The translations under genes were made by a program, and so were the position numbers. Below the pieces are notes generated by a model. It had not been told where the DNA came from. It ran no database searches and saw only the letters and a program-made list of their open reading frames with translations. From Firmicutes bacterium CAG:124 (GTDB lineage Bacteria > Bacillota > Clostridia > Oscillospirales > Oscillospiraceae), in contig HF990634.1 of NCBI GenBank assembly GCA_000432135.1, positions 9,206 to 24,146 of the forward strand: 14,941 bases of DNA. Reading direction: 5' to 3'. Of this stretch, positions 8,501 through 13,706 are shown one piece after another. Each line of letters starts with the position of its first letter. The first letter of the stretch is position 1.

Positions 8501-10081
8501 ATAGCAGGTTGCTTCCGTGCCATTCTCGTTGAGATCATAGACCTTGCTATCTGAAAGGAGCGTCCACGTCTCGCCATCGTAGGAAGCGAGATAGCCGACC
8601 GTGTAGGTATAGCTTTCGTTATAGGCGTAGCCATCGGAAGGAGTGGGCAGATCTTGCTTGTCCTCAGAAGCAATATAGGCCCAGACCGTACCGTCGTCTG
8701 CGGATGCAAGCGCCTTGACCTGGCTCAGCTGATGTAGGCTGGAAACGTCGCAGCTGGTAAAGGACAGGTTTCCTTTTTCCAGTGTGAACAGGCCGCTGCC
8801 ATCGCTCATGACCAGATTGAGATGACCTGTCACATTGTCCACACCTGCGGCTGCCATTGTGATATAGCCCTTTGCATTTTCCACATAGCGCAGAGCATCG
8901 CCCTTGCGGGTGTTCAGGATGGTAGCGGGCAGGTCATAGGTTCGTGTCTGTGTTTCCCGTACACCGGCATCGGAGGAAAAATCGACCGCAGCCGTGATCT
9001 GCGTCATGTCGTTGGGGATATCGTCCAGACGCATCTTGAAATAATGATTGCCAGCATTCAGCTTGTTGGCAATGAATTCCGTGCGTCCGAGCGCCTTACT
9101 TTCGTCCACACTGTTGCCAGAGTAAAGGCGCACTACGAATTTAGCTGTATCGTTTTCCGGCAAATTGCTTGGGAGCGAAAATGTCAGATAGCAAACACAA
9201 CTGCTGTCCGTGATTAGCTTGGAATATAGGCTCGGTGTCTGGTTCTGGACAATTTCGGGCGTTACTTGTCCGTTGGTCGGGTCGGCTCCAACATAGATCT
9301 CATTGAGTTTGAAGTTACCCAAGAGGGAAATATCCATTGGCTTGAAATGCGGAGTGAAAATCACATCTGCCTTCAGCGACAACTTTAATGGATTTTCCTT
9401 TTCATGCCCGCCTAAATCGTATGGATTTCCATCATTCGTTGCAGCGCTCCAGTAGTCAAAGTTCTGCGCATCCGGAATAATGTCAGCCGATACCTTCCAT
9501 TTATCAGCACCATCTTCATCTTTTCCATAGTATGTGGTGTTGATATTATCTTTCCACTCTGCGTCAGGTATTGCTTTAGAGGATGCCGTACTCGGATTGG
9601 CTTCTTTTTCTTCAATGGCAAAAGTAAAGCTACTTCCATCTATATACTGGGCAGCAGGGGTACAGAATTTTTCCATGGCAAGTGTGCAATATATGCCAAC
9701 AGTATAATTCTGTGCATCCTCGGCCCATCGCATCTGCGCCCTGATTCCGTTCCCTGTAAAGCTAATGGATGAGTTATCCGCTGACAGCTTATAATCCTTA
9801 AATGCTACATTTTTCAGTTCCAATCCCGCCACTTTTGGAAGTGAAAAAACCAGTTGATAAAAAAATTTTCCATCTTTTTTTAGCGGAAATTGTCCATTCG
9901 TGATGGAATAATCTTCAGTATTCTTTTTCGTGTCTGTATAAACTGCTTTAACGCTATAATCAATGCTTTCAGGAATTCCTTCGACTGTAAAAGCGCAATC
10001 GTTGTCAGATGCAAAAATCTGAATGGGTAGCAGCGATAGCACAAGCAGAATACACAGAAGTACAGCGATACTTCTTCTCAT
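5597..10081 (-). CDS. SLH-anchored surface protein with propeller-like, InlB-type repeat and DUF4430-like domains
   Basis: The chosen start gives 1494 residues with a clear signal peptide (M-R-R-S-I-A-V-L-L..., about 1-25). An in-frame ATG 63 bases further upstream lacks a ribosome-binding site and would bury the signal peptide. Residues about 430-735 contain kelch- or propeller-like strands. About 757-827 is an InlB B-type repeat (F-D-P-N-G-G-T to A-K-W). About 917-1087 is a DUF4430-like domain with G-E-F-D-Y and S-G-W-M-Y-S-I. About 1100-1310 is helical and holds two tandem repeats with A-R-A-A-Y-x-A-L-T. Three SLH domains fill about 1330-1494 and should anchor the protein to secondary cell-wall polymer. 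GC content falls sharply in the 5' part of the gene. It probably works with the secreted propeller upstream and the DUF4430-like protein downstream; the ligand is unknown. Confidence 0.92.
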   Translation of the reverse strand: MRRSIAVLLCILLVLSLLPIQIFASDNDCAFTVEGIPESIDYSVKAVYTDTKKNTEDYSITNGQFPLKKDGKFFYQLVFSLPKVAGLELKNVAFKDYKLSADNSSISFTGNGIRAQMRWAEDAQNYTVGIYCTLAMEKFCTPAAQYIDGSSFTFAIEEKEANPSTASSKAIPDAEWKDNINTTYYGKDEDGADKWKVSADIIPDAQNFDYWSAATNDGNPYDLGGHEKENPLKLSLKADVIFTPHFKPMDISLLGNFKLNEIYVGADPTNGQVTPEIVQNQTPSLYSKLITDSSCVCYLTFSLPSNLPENDTAKFVVRLYSGNSVDESKALGRTEFIANKLNAGNHYFKMRLDDIPNDMTQITAAVDFSSDAGVRETQTRTYDLPATILNTRKGDALRYVENAKGYITMAAAGVDNVTGHLNLVMSDGSGLFTLEKGNLSFTSCDVSSLHQLSQVKALASADDGTVWAYIASEDKQDLPTPSDGYAYNESYTYTVGYLASYDGETWTLLSDSKVYDLNENGTEATCYAADLGAIIPLEDGVVVAKDKTWTGSKWANGGHGKDKLIQMDGKTYAADSNGVYVFDADNQTWQTLTTKVTAGQYDQLNAANGKIAISANSDNSTSPRYTHMTILSIDSKTTEKVDTTIFGTGGAGYLVINSTGLSYDGAPYYYYSGPVYNGNDDRMTVLCRYEGEDENAEWIRVKEAAFWSEDENPNQFTTKSRPAAINVCMNVLPGVTLHGETFGHTKQSGSLYLETASTTITFDPNGGTLNGAESVTGQIYSEIPVSVQTTAARDGYVFSGWSYDTEGKTTWTSNDTVFPAKDITLYAKWIDPSEVDDPLAYHRQSALESLKRQYEKYSKSDYSEENWAKLEQAYQDGIKAINEAPAADGKYIEDNIIAELNKALQAMGAIKPDRAGKIDIIVSLDAQTLGLGYYIDPTIVTVDKYTQASYVITDLIKQTIKERDKMDLEGATVDHVSEPDVNPPYAYMMTGTEANSFYLAQVYWPDQSKAKVAEYIKKAATSKITEEGYKDGKYLGEFDYCEKSGWMYSIADRMTGNPSFPGVGAADWRLSDGEVMRWQFTVWGYGADLNADNSAWGQPSITGNSGDKTELTVMIAELRQVYGDKLLRNNKTYFDIYRDVLCNPLATQEELDAAVAKRSQIEEELKDAYAAENAKDLIEAIGTVTLERKAAIEAARAAYNALTEEQLAIFNELYPDHLKILTDAEARYEELKKQAEQEEIDKAAAQEVIKLIDDIGGVESVTGSSGPKIRKARAAYDALTDAQKKYVTNYDVLVACEEAFDAIPNPVPTPVTPSKPSKPKDDKPTTGSSFTDVPAGSWYEDAVKYVSEKGLMNGTSRNGFSPNATTTRGMIVTILARVEGVNTNGTPWYAAGQKWAMDNGISDGTNMVGEVTREQLAAILYRYAKQKGYDVSKSAALTAFSDADKVSGYAAEAMQWAVAEGLLQGSNGKLNPQGSATRAQVATILMRFMEKIEK

Positions 10082-10090
10082 ATACTCTAA

Positions 10091-10095
10091 CCTCA
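10091..10095 (-). promoter_or_regulatory. Ribosome-binding site that fixes the SLH-protein start at 10081
   Basis: On the minus strand TGAGG is followed by nine bases and the ATG at 10081-10079. The alternative ATG at 10144 has no purine-rich site before it. This decides for the shorter form, which also begins with a proper signal peptide. Confidence 0.7.
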
Positions 10096-10098
10096 ACA

Positions 10099-10138
10099 AT
10101 GAGCCTGTCCTCAGTATTACAATAGTGGTAAGGCTCAT
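10099..10138. repeat. 8-bp inverted repeat just upstream of the SLH-gene ribosome-binding site
   Basis: ATGAGCCT (10099-10106) and AGGCTCAT (10131-10138) are exact reverse complements separated by 24 bases. In the minus-strand transcript this forms a hairpin ending four bases before the TGAGG site, so it could modulate translation. It could equally be an operator dyad. Confidence 0.5.
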
Positions 10139-10151
10139 ATCCATTGTGGAA

Positions 10152-10190
10152 GCAGGCGGGCAAGTTGGGGTCTGCGGCTTGCCCGCCTGC
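10152..10190 (-). terminator. Strong 13-bp GC-rich hairpin after the beta-propeller gene (no U tract)
   Basis: GCAGGCGGGCAAG (10152-10164) and CTTGCCCGCCTGC (10178-10190) pair perfectly around 13 bases, 33 bases past the propeller stop codon. There is no T run after the stem on the minus strand, so it may stall or stabilise the 3' end rather than terminate fully. Partial readthrough into the SLH gene is plausible. Confidence 0.5.
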
Positions 10191-10222
10191 CGGGTTTACC
10201 TATGGCATAAAGCTATTTTGAA

Positions 10223-11656
10223 TTACTTCACAATATAGAGGTGGTTATAGTCGTTTCCAAATACGGCATAACCATTACAAATTGCCATTCCTCCAAGAGC
10301 ATAGGTATCATTGTCAGTTTTCCACATCTCTACAGCGTCTGTTTCGTCAGGAAGAACCGCAAAACAATAGCCAGCGCCAGTTCCGGAGTTCGTATTGAAG
10401 TAGAAATAATCCATGCCATCGTCCGTATATACGACCGGAGTGCACTGCACAGGCTGCGTAAATGCCGCGCCCTCTACTGTAATCAGGCTGGCTGTTCCAA
10501 GTGTGCCAGAGGTAGGAGCGGTAATCTTCATCAGGCCGCCCGCGCTAAAGCCACTGTAGAAACCGACATAGATATTGCCGCTATCTGCAATAACAGGCGT
10601 GGAAGTGCAGTTGCCGGAATATGTATCGTTACCAATTGTGCAACTCAGCTTCGCGCCCCACGAGAATGCCGGTACGCCGTTGCTGCCAATAGTGTAGCAA
10701 TAAACATTACCGATGCTGCTGCCCTTGGACGCAAAATACAGTTTTCCGTCCTTGGTCATAATGGTAGAGCGCACATCGCCAGCGGCATTTCCATCAACGC
10801 TGGGCAAAGAGATGCTGGTGGCATAGATATCCGTATCCGCCGTTGTGCCAAAGCCGTCTCCCATGGGACGATAATAGAGATAGCCGCCGTCGCCGCAGAA
10901 GTAAACCTTTTCGCCAACAGCAACTGCACCGCCCCAGTAGAAGCCCTTGTAAATGGAGGATACAGACTGAACCGGGTAACTATCATTCGAGGTACTCGGA
11001 ACGTTTGCAACCTGCACCTGGTAATAACGGCCCGGCTCTGTGCTGCCTTCAATGGTGCCATTGCCAACCCAAGTGCCAAAATAAATATAATCGCCATAAC
11101 TCACAATGGGAGTGTTGATCTGGCCCTTCGAGACGGTGTAAATCTTTGTGGCTTCCACACCGGTTGCATCGGTGTCGCTTGCCTGAAGACCTGTGATCTT
11201 ATAAACAGCACCGCTGTTGCTTGCCGCATAGATCACATCATCTGCTTCGCTGTTGTCATTGCTTCCCTGCACCAGCAGCGGCGTGGAGAGCTGGAACCCG
11301 CTTTTGCTCTCAAGCTGCTTGTGCCAAACGACATAGGGTGTATTTGCGCTGCAATTGATCTTTGCAAGTGTGCATCCATCTGCGTGTCCATCATAGAGAA
11401 CATAAGCGTAGGTTACGTTGCCAACCGTCTGCATGAGCGGAACGGTGTCAACGCCATCCCAACCGCTGTCCGGCTTTAAAAGTTTAAGTGCTGTTACCGT
11501 AACATCGGTAGTGGGTGCTTTGCCTACCACGGCATTATGATCGGCATTACCGCCAAAGACCGACCACGATGCAGCGGTTTCTGTTGCAAATGCTGTTACG
11601 CTGAGCAGCATTGCAAGTGCCAGAAGAATCGCTAAAACTCTGCTTGTCCGTTTCAT
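10223..11656 (-). CDS. Secreted PQQ-like beta-propeller protein
   Basis: The 477-residue protein has a classic signal peptide (about residues 1-24, basic start, hydrophobic core, A-F-A cleavage region). The mature start, W-S-V-F-G-G-N-A-D-H-N, resembles the first blade of PQQ-like/quinoprotein propellers. Recurrent strand motifs such as V-I-Y-A-A, I-Y-F-G-T, V-Y-F-C-G-D-G-G, L-Y-F-A-S and H-L-Y-I-V support seven or so blades spanning almost the whole chain. There is no anchor, so it is either released or held by a partner. AAAGGAG nine bases upstream supports the start. By context it should act with the SLH/DUF4430-like protein encoded next. Such folds bind ligands or scaffold complexes; enzymatic activity is not evident and no PQQ-binding residues can be claimed. 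Confidence 0.85.
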   Translation of the reverse strand: MKRTSRVLAILLALAMLLSVTAFATETAASWSVFGGNADHNAVVGKAPTTDVTVTALKLLKPDSGWDGVDTVPLMQTVGNVTYAYVLYDGHADGCTLAKINCSANTPYVVWHKQLESKSGFQLSTPLLVQGSNDNSEADDVIYAASNSGAVYKITGLQASDTDATGVEATKIYTVSKGQINTPIVSYGDYIYFGTWVGNGTIEGSTEPGRYYQVQVANVPSTSNDSYPVQSVSSIYKGFYWGGAVAVGEKVYFCGDGGYLYYRPMGDGFGTTADTDIYATSISLPSVDGNAAGDVRSTIMTKDGKLYFASKGSSIGNVYCYTIGSNGVPAFSWGAKLSCTIGNDTYSGNCTSTPVIADSGNIYVGFYSGFSAGGLMKITAPTSGTLGTASLITVEGAAFTQPVQCTPVVYTDDGMDYFYFNTNSGTGAGYCFAVLPDETDAVEMWKTDNDTYALGGMAICNGYAVFGNDYNHLYIVK

Positions 11657-11690
11657 AACCTGAAACTCCTTTCGTTTTTCGCAAAGATTC

Positions 11691-11723
11691 GTTTCTCACG
11701 TTCTCCCAATACAGCCGAGAAAC
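11691..11723. repeat. 7-bp inverted repeat in the beta-propeller leader
   Basis: GTTTCTC (11691-11697) and GAGAAAC (11717-11723) are exact reverse complements around 19 bases. The repeat lies between the candidate promoter and the ribosome-binding site, so it would form a hairpin in the 5' leader of the propeller mRNA or serve as an operator. Confidence 0.45.
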
Positions 11724-11737
11724 AGTGCTGTACCGGG

Positions 11738-11766
11738 TTTATGTCACAGCCGAAGACTGTAGACAA
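11738..11766 (-). promoter_or_regulatory. Candidate sigma-A promoter for the beta-propeller gene
   Basis: On the minus strand TTGTCT (11766-11761) and CATAAA (11743-11738) are separated by 17 bases, each matching consensus at four of six positions. Transcription would begin near 11731 and give a leader of about 75 bases. The match is modest and the spacer overlaps a UUCG hairpin, so this could be chance. Confidence 0.3.
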
Positions 11767-11919
11767 CAAATGGTGCGCAGGATATGCGTTTGGGGGTTCC
11801 CCGGCTCTGCGTTCCCAATTCAGAGCCGGGGAGACTCGGTGCGCCTCCCGGCGCGTCGGCAGCCGCCCCAGGGGGATGGGGCCGCTGGCCTATACAAATC
11901 TGTTCCCGAACAGATCGTA
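11746..11919 (-). ncRNA. Hairpin-rich untranslated region (unidentified structured RNA) before the beta-propeller gene
   Basis: Six consecutive hairpins are visible in minus-strand RNA. They are: 11919-11893 (TAC plus ATCTGTT, loop CGGG on the minus strand); 11887-11860 (CAGC, mismatch, GCCCCA and complement); 11854-11841 (GCGCC, GNRA-type loop GGGA); 11831-11799 (a perfect 11-bp stem); 11788-11776 (CGCA/TGCG); and 11760-11746 (ACAG with bulge and a UUCG tetraloop). There is no protein-coding signal. It begins directly after the stop of the small basic protein, so it may be that cassette's 3' UTR, a riboswitch-like leader of the propeller gene, or a separate RNA. I looked for cobalamin, c-di-AMP, c-di-GMP, TPP and T-box signatures and recognised none. 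Confidence 0.45.
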
Positions 11920-11923
11920 TCCG

Positions 11924-12121
11924 TTATGAGTTTCGCGCGCTTCTGGCGCGCCGTTTCTCCTTGCGTTCCTGATTGTAAAGCTCCGTCTGCCGCTTGTATT
12001 CTTCGTCGTAGCGGAGCTTCCGCACGGCAGGCGGCAGATCGGCCAGCGCCGCGTTGACGCGCGTGCGGATGATCCGTTCCCGTACCTGTCCGCCGTCAAA
12101 CCTGCCCTGTGCGCCGCTCAT
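11924..12121 (-). CDS. Small basic protein, third gene of the repeat-protein cassette
   Basis: The frame encodes 65 residues starting M-S-G-A-Q-G and ending in a strongly basic, Lys/Arg/Glu-rich stretch (residues about 40-65) likely to be helical. I do not recognise a family. The ATG overlaps the stop of the preceding gene in ATGA (12121-12118), and GGGAGG precedes it within that gene, so it is very likely translated by coupling. A nucleic-acid-binding role is compatible with its charge and neighbours but unproven. A shorter overlapping frame on the same strand lacks such coupling and was discarded. Confidence 0.6.
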   Translation of the reverse strand: MSGAQGRFDGGQVRERIIRTRVNAALADLPPAVRKLRYDEEYKRQTELYNQERKEKRRARSARNS

Positions 12122-12582
12122 TCAGCGCCTCCCGCGGCTTCTGCCGCCTTTTTCGCTTTCTTTTTCTCGGACTTCTGCTCTCGCCGGGCGGCCTCGGCCG
12201 CTTTTTTGCGGTCTTTTTTCGCCTGCGCGTGCATCGCGGACTGGCGTTCGTACTCCGCTTGGAACAGCGCTGTCCGTTCCAGCGGGAAATTGCTCACGGC
12301 CGGGCCAGTGCTGACCGAAAAGCCGCTGTATTCCAGCGCGTTGACCCATGAGCCGAAGCGAAGGGCCAGCAGATCGCCGCCGAGAATTTCAGACTGCGCC
12401 GGGACGTGCCCCAGCTCCGCCTGACATCGCCGCAGGTACCTTGCAAGCTCTGCCGCCGAATCCTTCTGGTGCTCCAAGATGAATTCGATGTTCCGGCGGG
12501 AAATCTCCAACCGCGCGGCCTCGTTCATTTTCCGTTCGTGCAGCGCCCGGTTATCCTGATAGTAAAACGGCTTGTCCTTCAT
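12118..12582 (-). CDS. Repeat protein B, paralogue of the preceding gene, HNH/homing-endonuclease-associated-repeat-like
   Basis: The 154-residue protein carries one copy (residues about 27-85) of the same motif as the gene just upstream. Counting by eye, 31 of 59 aligned residues are identical between the two. The motif runs Y-L-R-x-C ... G-H-x-P-A-x-x-E ... G-G-D-x-L-x-x-R-F-G-S-W-x-x-A-L. This resembles the homing-endonuclease-associated repeat, a small helical DNA-binding module with a hallmark F-G-S-W-x-x-A-L. No HNH, GIY-YIG or other nuclease motif is visible. The C-terminus (about 118-154) is a Lys/Ala/Glu-rich, probably helical tail absent from its paralogue. The start overlaps the upstream stop in ATGA (12582-12579), with GGGGG ahead. 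A frame opening further upstream exists but runs through the other gene and is not used. Confidence 0.8.
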   Translation of the reverse strand: MKDKPFYYQDNRALHERKMNEAARLEISRRNIEFILEHQKDSAAELARYLRRCQAELGHVPAQSEILGGDLLALRFGSWVNALEYSGFSVSTGPAVSNFPLERTALFQAEYERQSAMHAQAKKDRKKAAEAARREQKSEKKKAKKAAEAAGGAE

Positions 12583-12926
12583 AGCTGCACCCCCGCTGCC
12601 GCGCAGAGGTCGCGCACGATCTTCCGGTTCGCGAACGCCGGGGGATTTTTCAGGAATTCGGCGGCTTTGCCGTCGTAGACGCTGCGCAGCGCCTTTTGCC
12701 ACGAGCCAAAGCGGTATTCCAAGAAATCGCCGCCGATAACTTCCACCCGCGCGGGCGGATGGCCGATGTCCTCCATGCAGTCCCGCAGGTACAGCGACAG
12801 CGCCGCAAGGCTGTCGTGCTGGTGGTCGAGAATAAACTGGGTGTTCTTCTTGTTGATGATGTGCCTGACGCGATTCAATACCTGCTGGGTGCGCGCGTCC
12901 GGCTGGCGTTGCTGTTCGTCGTGCAT
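12579..12926 (-). CDS. Repeat protein A, HNH/homing-endonuclease-associated-repeat-like, first gene of cassette
   Basis: The protein has 115 residues; about 24-82 form the repeat shared with the next gene (I-N-K-K-N ... F-G-S-W-Q-K-A-L), followed by a short helical tail. It has no signal peptide, membrane segment or recognisable catalytic site. AGGAGG about six to eight bases before the ATG at 12926 makes the start firm. It is the first of three genes linked by four-base overlaps, so the cassette should be made as a unit from one mRNA. Only about 63 bases separate its start from the intrinsic terminator that closes the ncRNA region, so readthrough or antitermination may control it; I see only weak promoter candidates in that gap. 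By analogy with the repeat it may bind DNA, but the function is unknown. Confidence 0.8.
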   Translation of the reverse strand: MHDEQQRQPDARTQQVLNRVRHIINKKNTQFILDHQHDSLAALSLYLRDCMEDIGHPPARVEVIGGDFLEYRFGSWQKALRSVYDGKAAEFLKNPPAFANRKIVRDLCAAAGVQL

Positions 12927-12989
12927 GATGCTCCTCCTGTCGTACTTTTTCGCATACTACCCCTATGGTGGGATAATCTGGATTGACAC

Positions 12990-13034
12990 AAAAAAGGCGC
13001 AATTTGCCCGTAAAAGGGGAAACAAATTGACGCC
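12990..13034 (-). terminator. Intrinsic terminator closing the ncRNA region
   Basis: On the minus strand the stem GGCG-(T)-CAATTTG pairs with CAAATTG-CGCC (arms at 13034-13023 and 13006-12996 with one bulged base). A further CCC/GGG pair sits inside, and six T residues (12995-12990) follow immediately. This is a textbook Rho-independent terminator for leftward transcription. No protein gene on that strand precedes it, which is why the upstream region is called as RNA. Confidence 0.88.
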
Positions 13035-13491
13035 CGTGCCAAGTACGATAAGCAGATCATCGTGCTGCCTACCATACGTTTTCGTTCGCCTCCTGCACGT
13101 CGCGGGATCATAAACCAGACAGAATCCCATGCAGCGAGAATAGCAATTCTTCCGACTCGGACTATGGATGCAGATCGCATCCGCGCTCTGATTCCTACCT
13201 TCTCATGGGAATCCCCACAATGGCGGCCTTTCGGCCACATGACCCGCGAACAAGCGCTGTCTTACGCTTCCCCGCGGAGCACTTTGGAATCTTGCTCATC
13301 CTTACGGCTCCGGGCGAGCAGCCGCGCACACTCCCAATGCGCACAGTCTTCCTCTTTCATCACAGGCTCAGTCCAACCGGCCGCGACCTGTGATTACACA
13401 TCCTCAGCAAACAAAAACCAACAATATGAAATTGTAAAATCGCAGAATCGAGTTTCTAACTTTGTGGTACCCTAAGCCATATGTACGGCAA

Positions 13492-13536
13492 GGTTTCTTT
13501 CGTAAAGTGTCCCACTTTACGCGAAAGAAAAAAACC
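13492..13536. repeat. Long inverted repeat at the 5' end of the candidate ncRNA
   Basis: CGTAAAGTG (13501-13509) and CACTTTACG (13513-13521) pair perfectly around three bases. The outer arms GGTTTCTTT (13492-13500) and the A-rich 13523-13536 continue the stem, with a CG bulge and extra A residues. In minus-strand RNA it would form the first hairpin, starting about 15 bases after the predicted start site. T runs precede rather than follow the stem there, so it is not a terminator. Confidence 0.65.
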
Positions 13537-13558
13537 AAGATATTCTGCTCTCGTCTCT

Positions 13559-13586
13559 ATTATACAGGCAGATAGGGAAAAGTCAA
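13559..13586 (-). promoter_or_regulatory. Strong sigma-A promoter for the leftward ncRNA
   Basis: On the minus strand TTGACT (13586-13581) is followed after 16 bases by a perfect TATAAT (13564-13559). No start codon with a ribosome-binding site follows within several hundred bases, so it appears to drive an untranslated RNA. A dyad (13574-13610) covers the -35 element and could be its operator. Confidence 0.75.
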
Positions 13587-13610
13587 TCTGATTTCAGACA
13601 AGAGTTCCCT
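13574..13610. promoter_or_regulatory. Nested dyad over the -35 region, possible operator or recombinase site
   Basis: AGGGAA (13574-13579) and TTCCCT (13605-13610) form an inverted repeat. Its centre coincides, within half a base, with that of the palindrome TCTGA-TT-TCAGA (13587-13598). The inner palindrome directly abuts the -35 element. Such coaxial dyads suit a dimeric repressor. Being beside the integrase gene, it could also be part of an attachment or integrase-binding site. Confidence 0.45.
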
Positions 13611-13706
13611 GTTTTTCTGCAAATTGTGTTATGTTTTGCGCTCACTGCACGGGTATCCGGATGTGCGGGAGCCAATGCGAAACGATATTGCCTTGTATTT
13701 GCCGTC

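Larger units (their letters stand above)
12990..13552 (-). ncRNA. Candidate structured noncoding RNA of about 560 nt (or long attenuated leader)
   Basis: The transcript is bounded by a near-consensus promoter (start inferred near 13552) and the terminator at 12990. A compact array of perfect stems lies inside, given as plus coordinates: 13093-13097/13130-13134 enclosing 13104-13108/13124-13128; 13137-13141/13146-13150; 13166-13171/13177-13182; 13190-13195/13208-13213; 13225-13228/13233-13236 with a GAAA loop on the minus strand; and 13244-13248/13273-13277 enclosing 13252-13256/13265-13269. An 8-bp stem joins 13359-13366 to 13387-13394. Coding frames on either strand show no known family and run across the stems. 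I compared it by eye with RNase P, tmRNA, SRP, T-box and group I/II intron cores without a match. Large classes such as OLE, ROOL, GOLLD or HEARO cannot be excluded by eye. Alternatively it is a 5' leader whose terminator attenuates the repeat-protein cassette. Confidence 0.6.

Noticed and set aside
10082..10144. Alternative longer start for the SLH protein at 10144
   Set aside because: It has no ribosome-binding site, and it would place 21 residues, encoded across the leader hairpin, before a good signal peptide.
10241..11479. 412-codon open frame on the plus strand
   Set aside because: It is antisense to the beta-propeller gene, with no domain signature; the minus-strand frame has a signal peptide, a ribosome-binding site and propeller strands.
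11657..11923. Cobalamin or c-di-AMP riboswitch upstream of the propeller gene
   Set aside because: A GGGGAACC string recalls the c-di-AMP class, but its other conserved segments are missing. No B12-box or cobalamin core was seen.
12583..13002. Upstream extension of repeat protein B to a start at 13002
   Set aside because: The extension runs out of frame through repeat protein A and into the terminator; the ATGA-coupled start at 12582 fits the paralogue alignment.
13262..13360. 32-codon minus-strand frame starting M-K-E-E-D-C inside the ncRNA
   Set aside because: There is no Shine-Dalgarno sequence, and the start codon overlaps an 8-bp stem. A short peptide or the remnant tail of a TnpB-like gene cannot be excluded but is not supported.
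12875..13475. Overlapping open frames on both strands across the ncRNA region
   Set aside because: They lack ribosome-binding sites and recognisable domains, and they cross many perfect RNA stems and an intrinsic terminator.
12990..13552. RNase P RNA, tmRNA, SRP RNA, T-box or self-splicing intron
   Set aside because: The conserved cores I know for these (for example GAGGAAAGUCC with ACAGAACCCGGCUUA, the tmRNA ends, the T-box AGGGUGG motif, group II domain V) are absent; only isolated partial resemblances were found.
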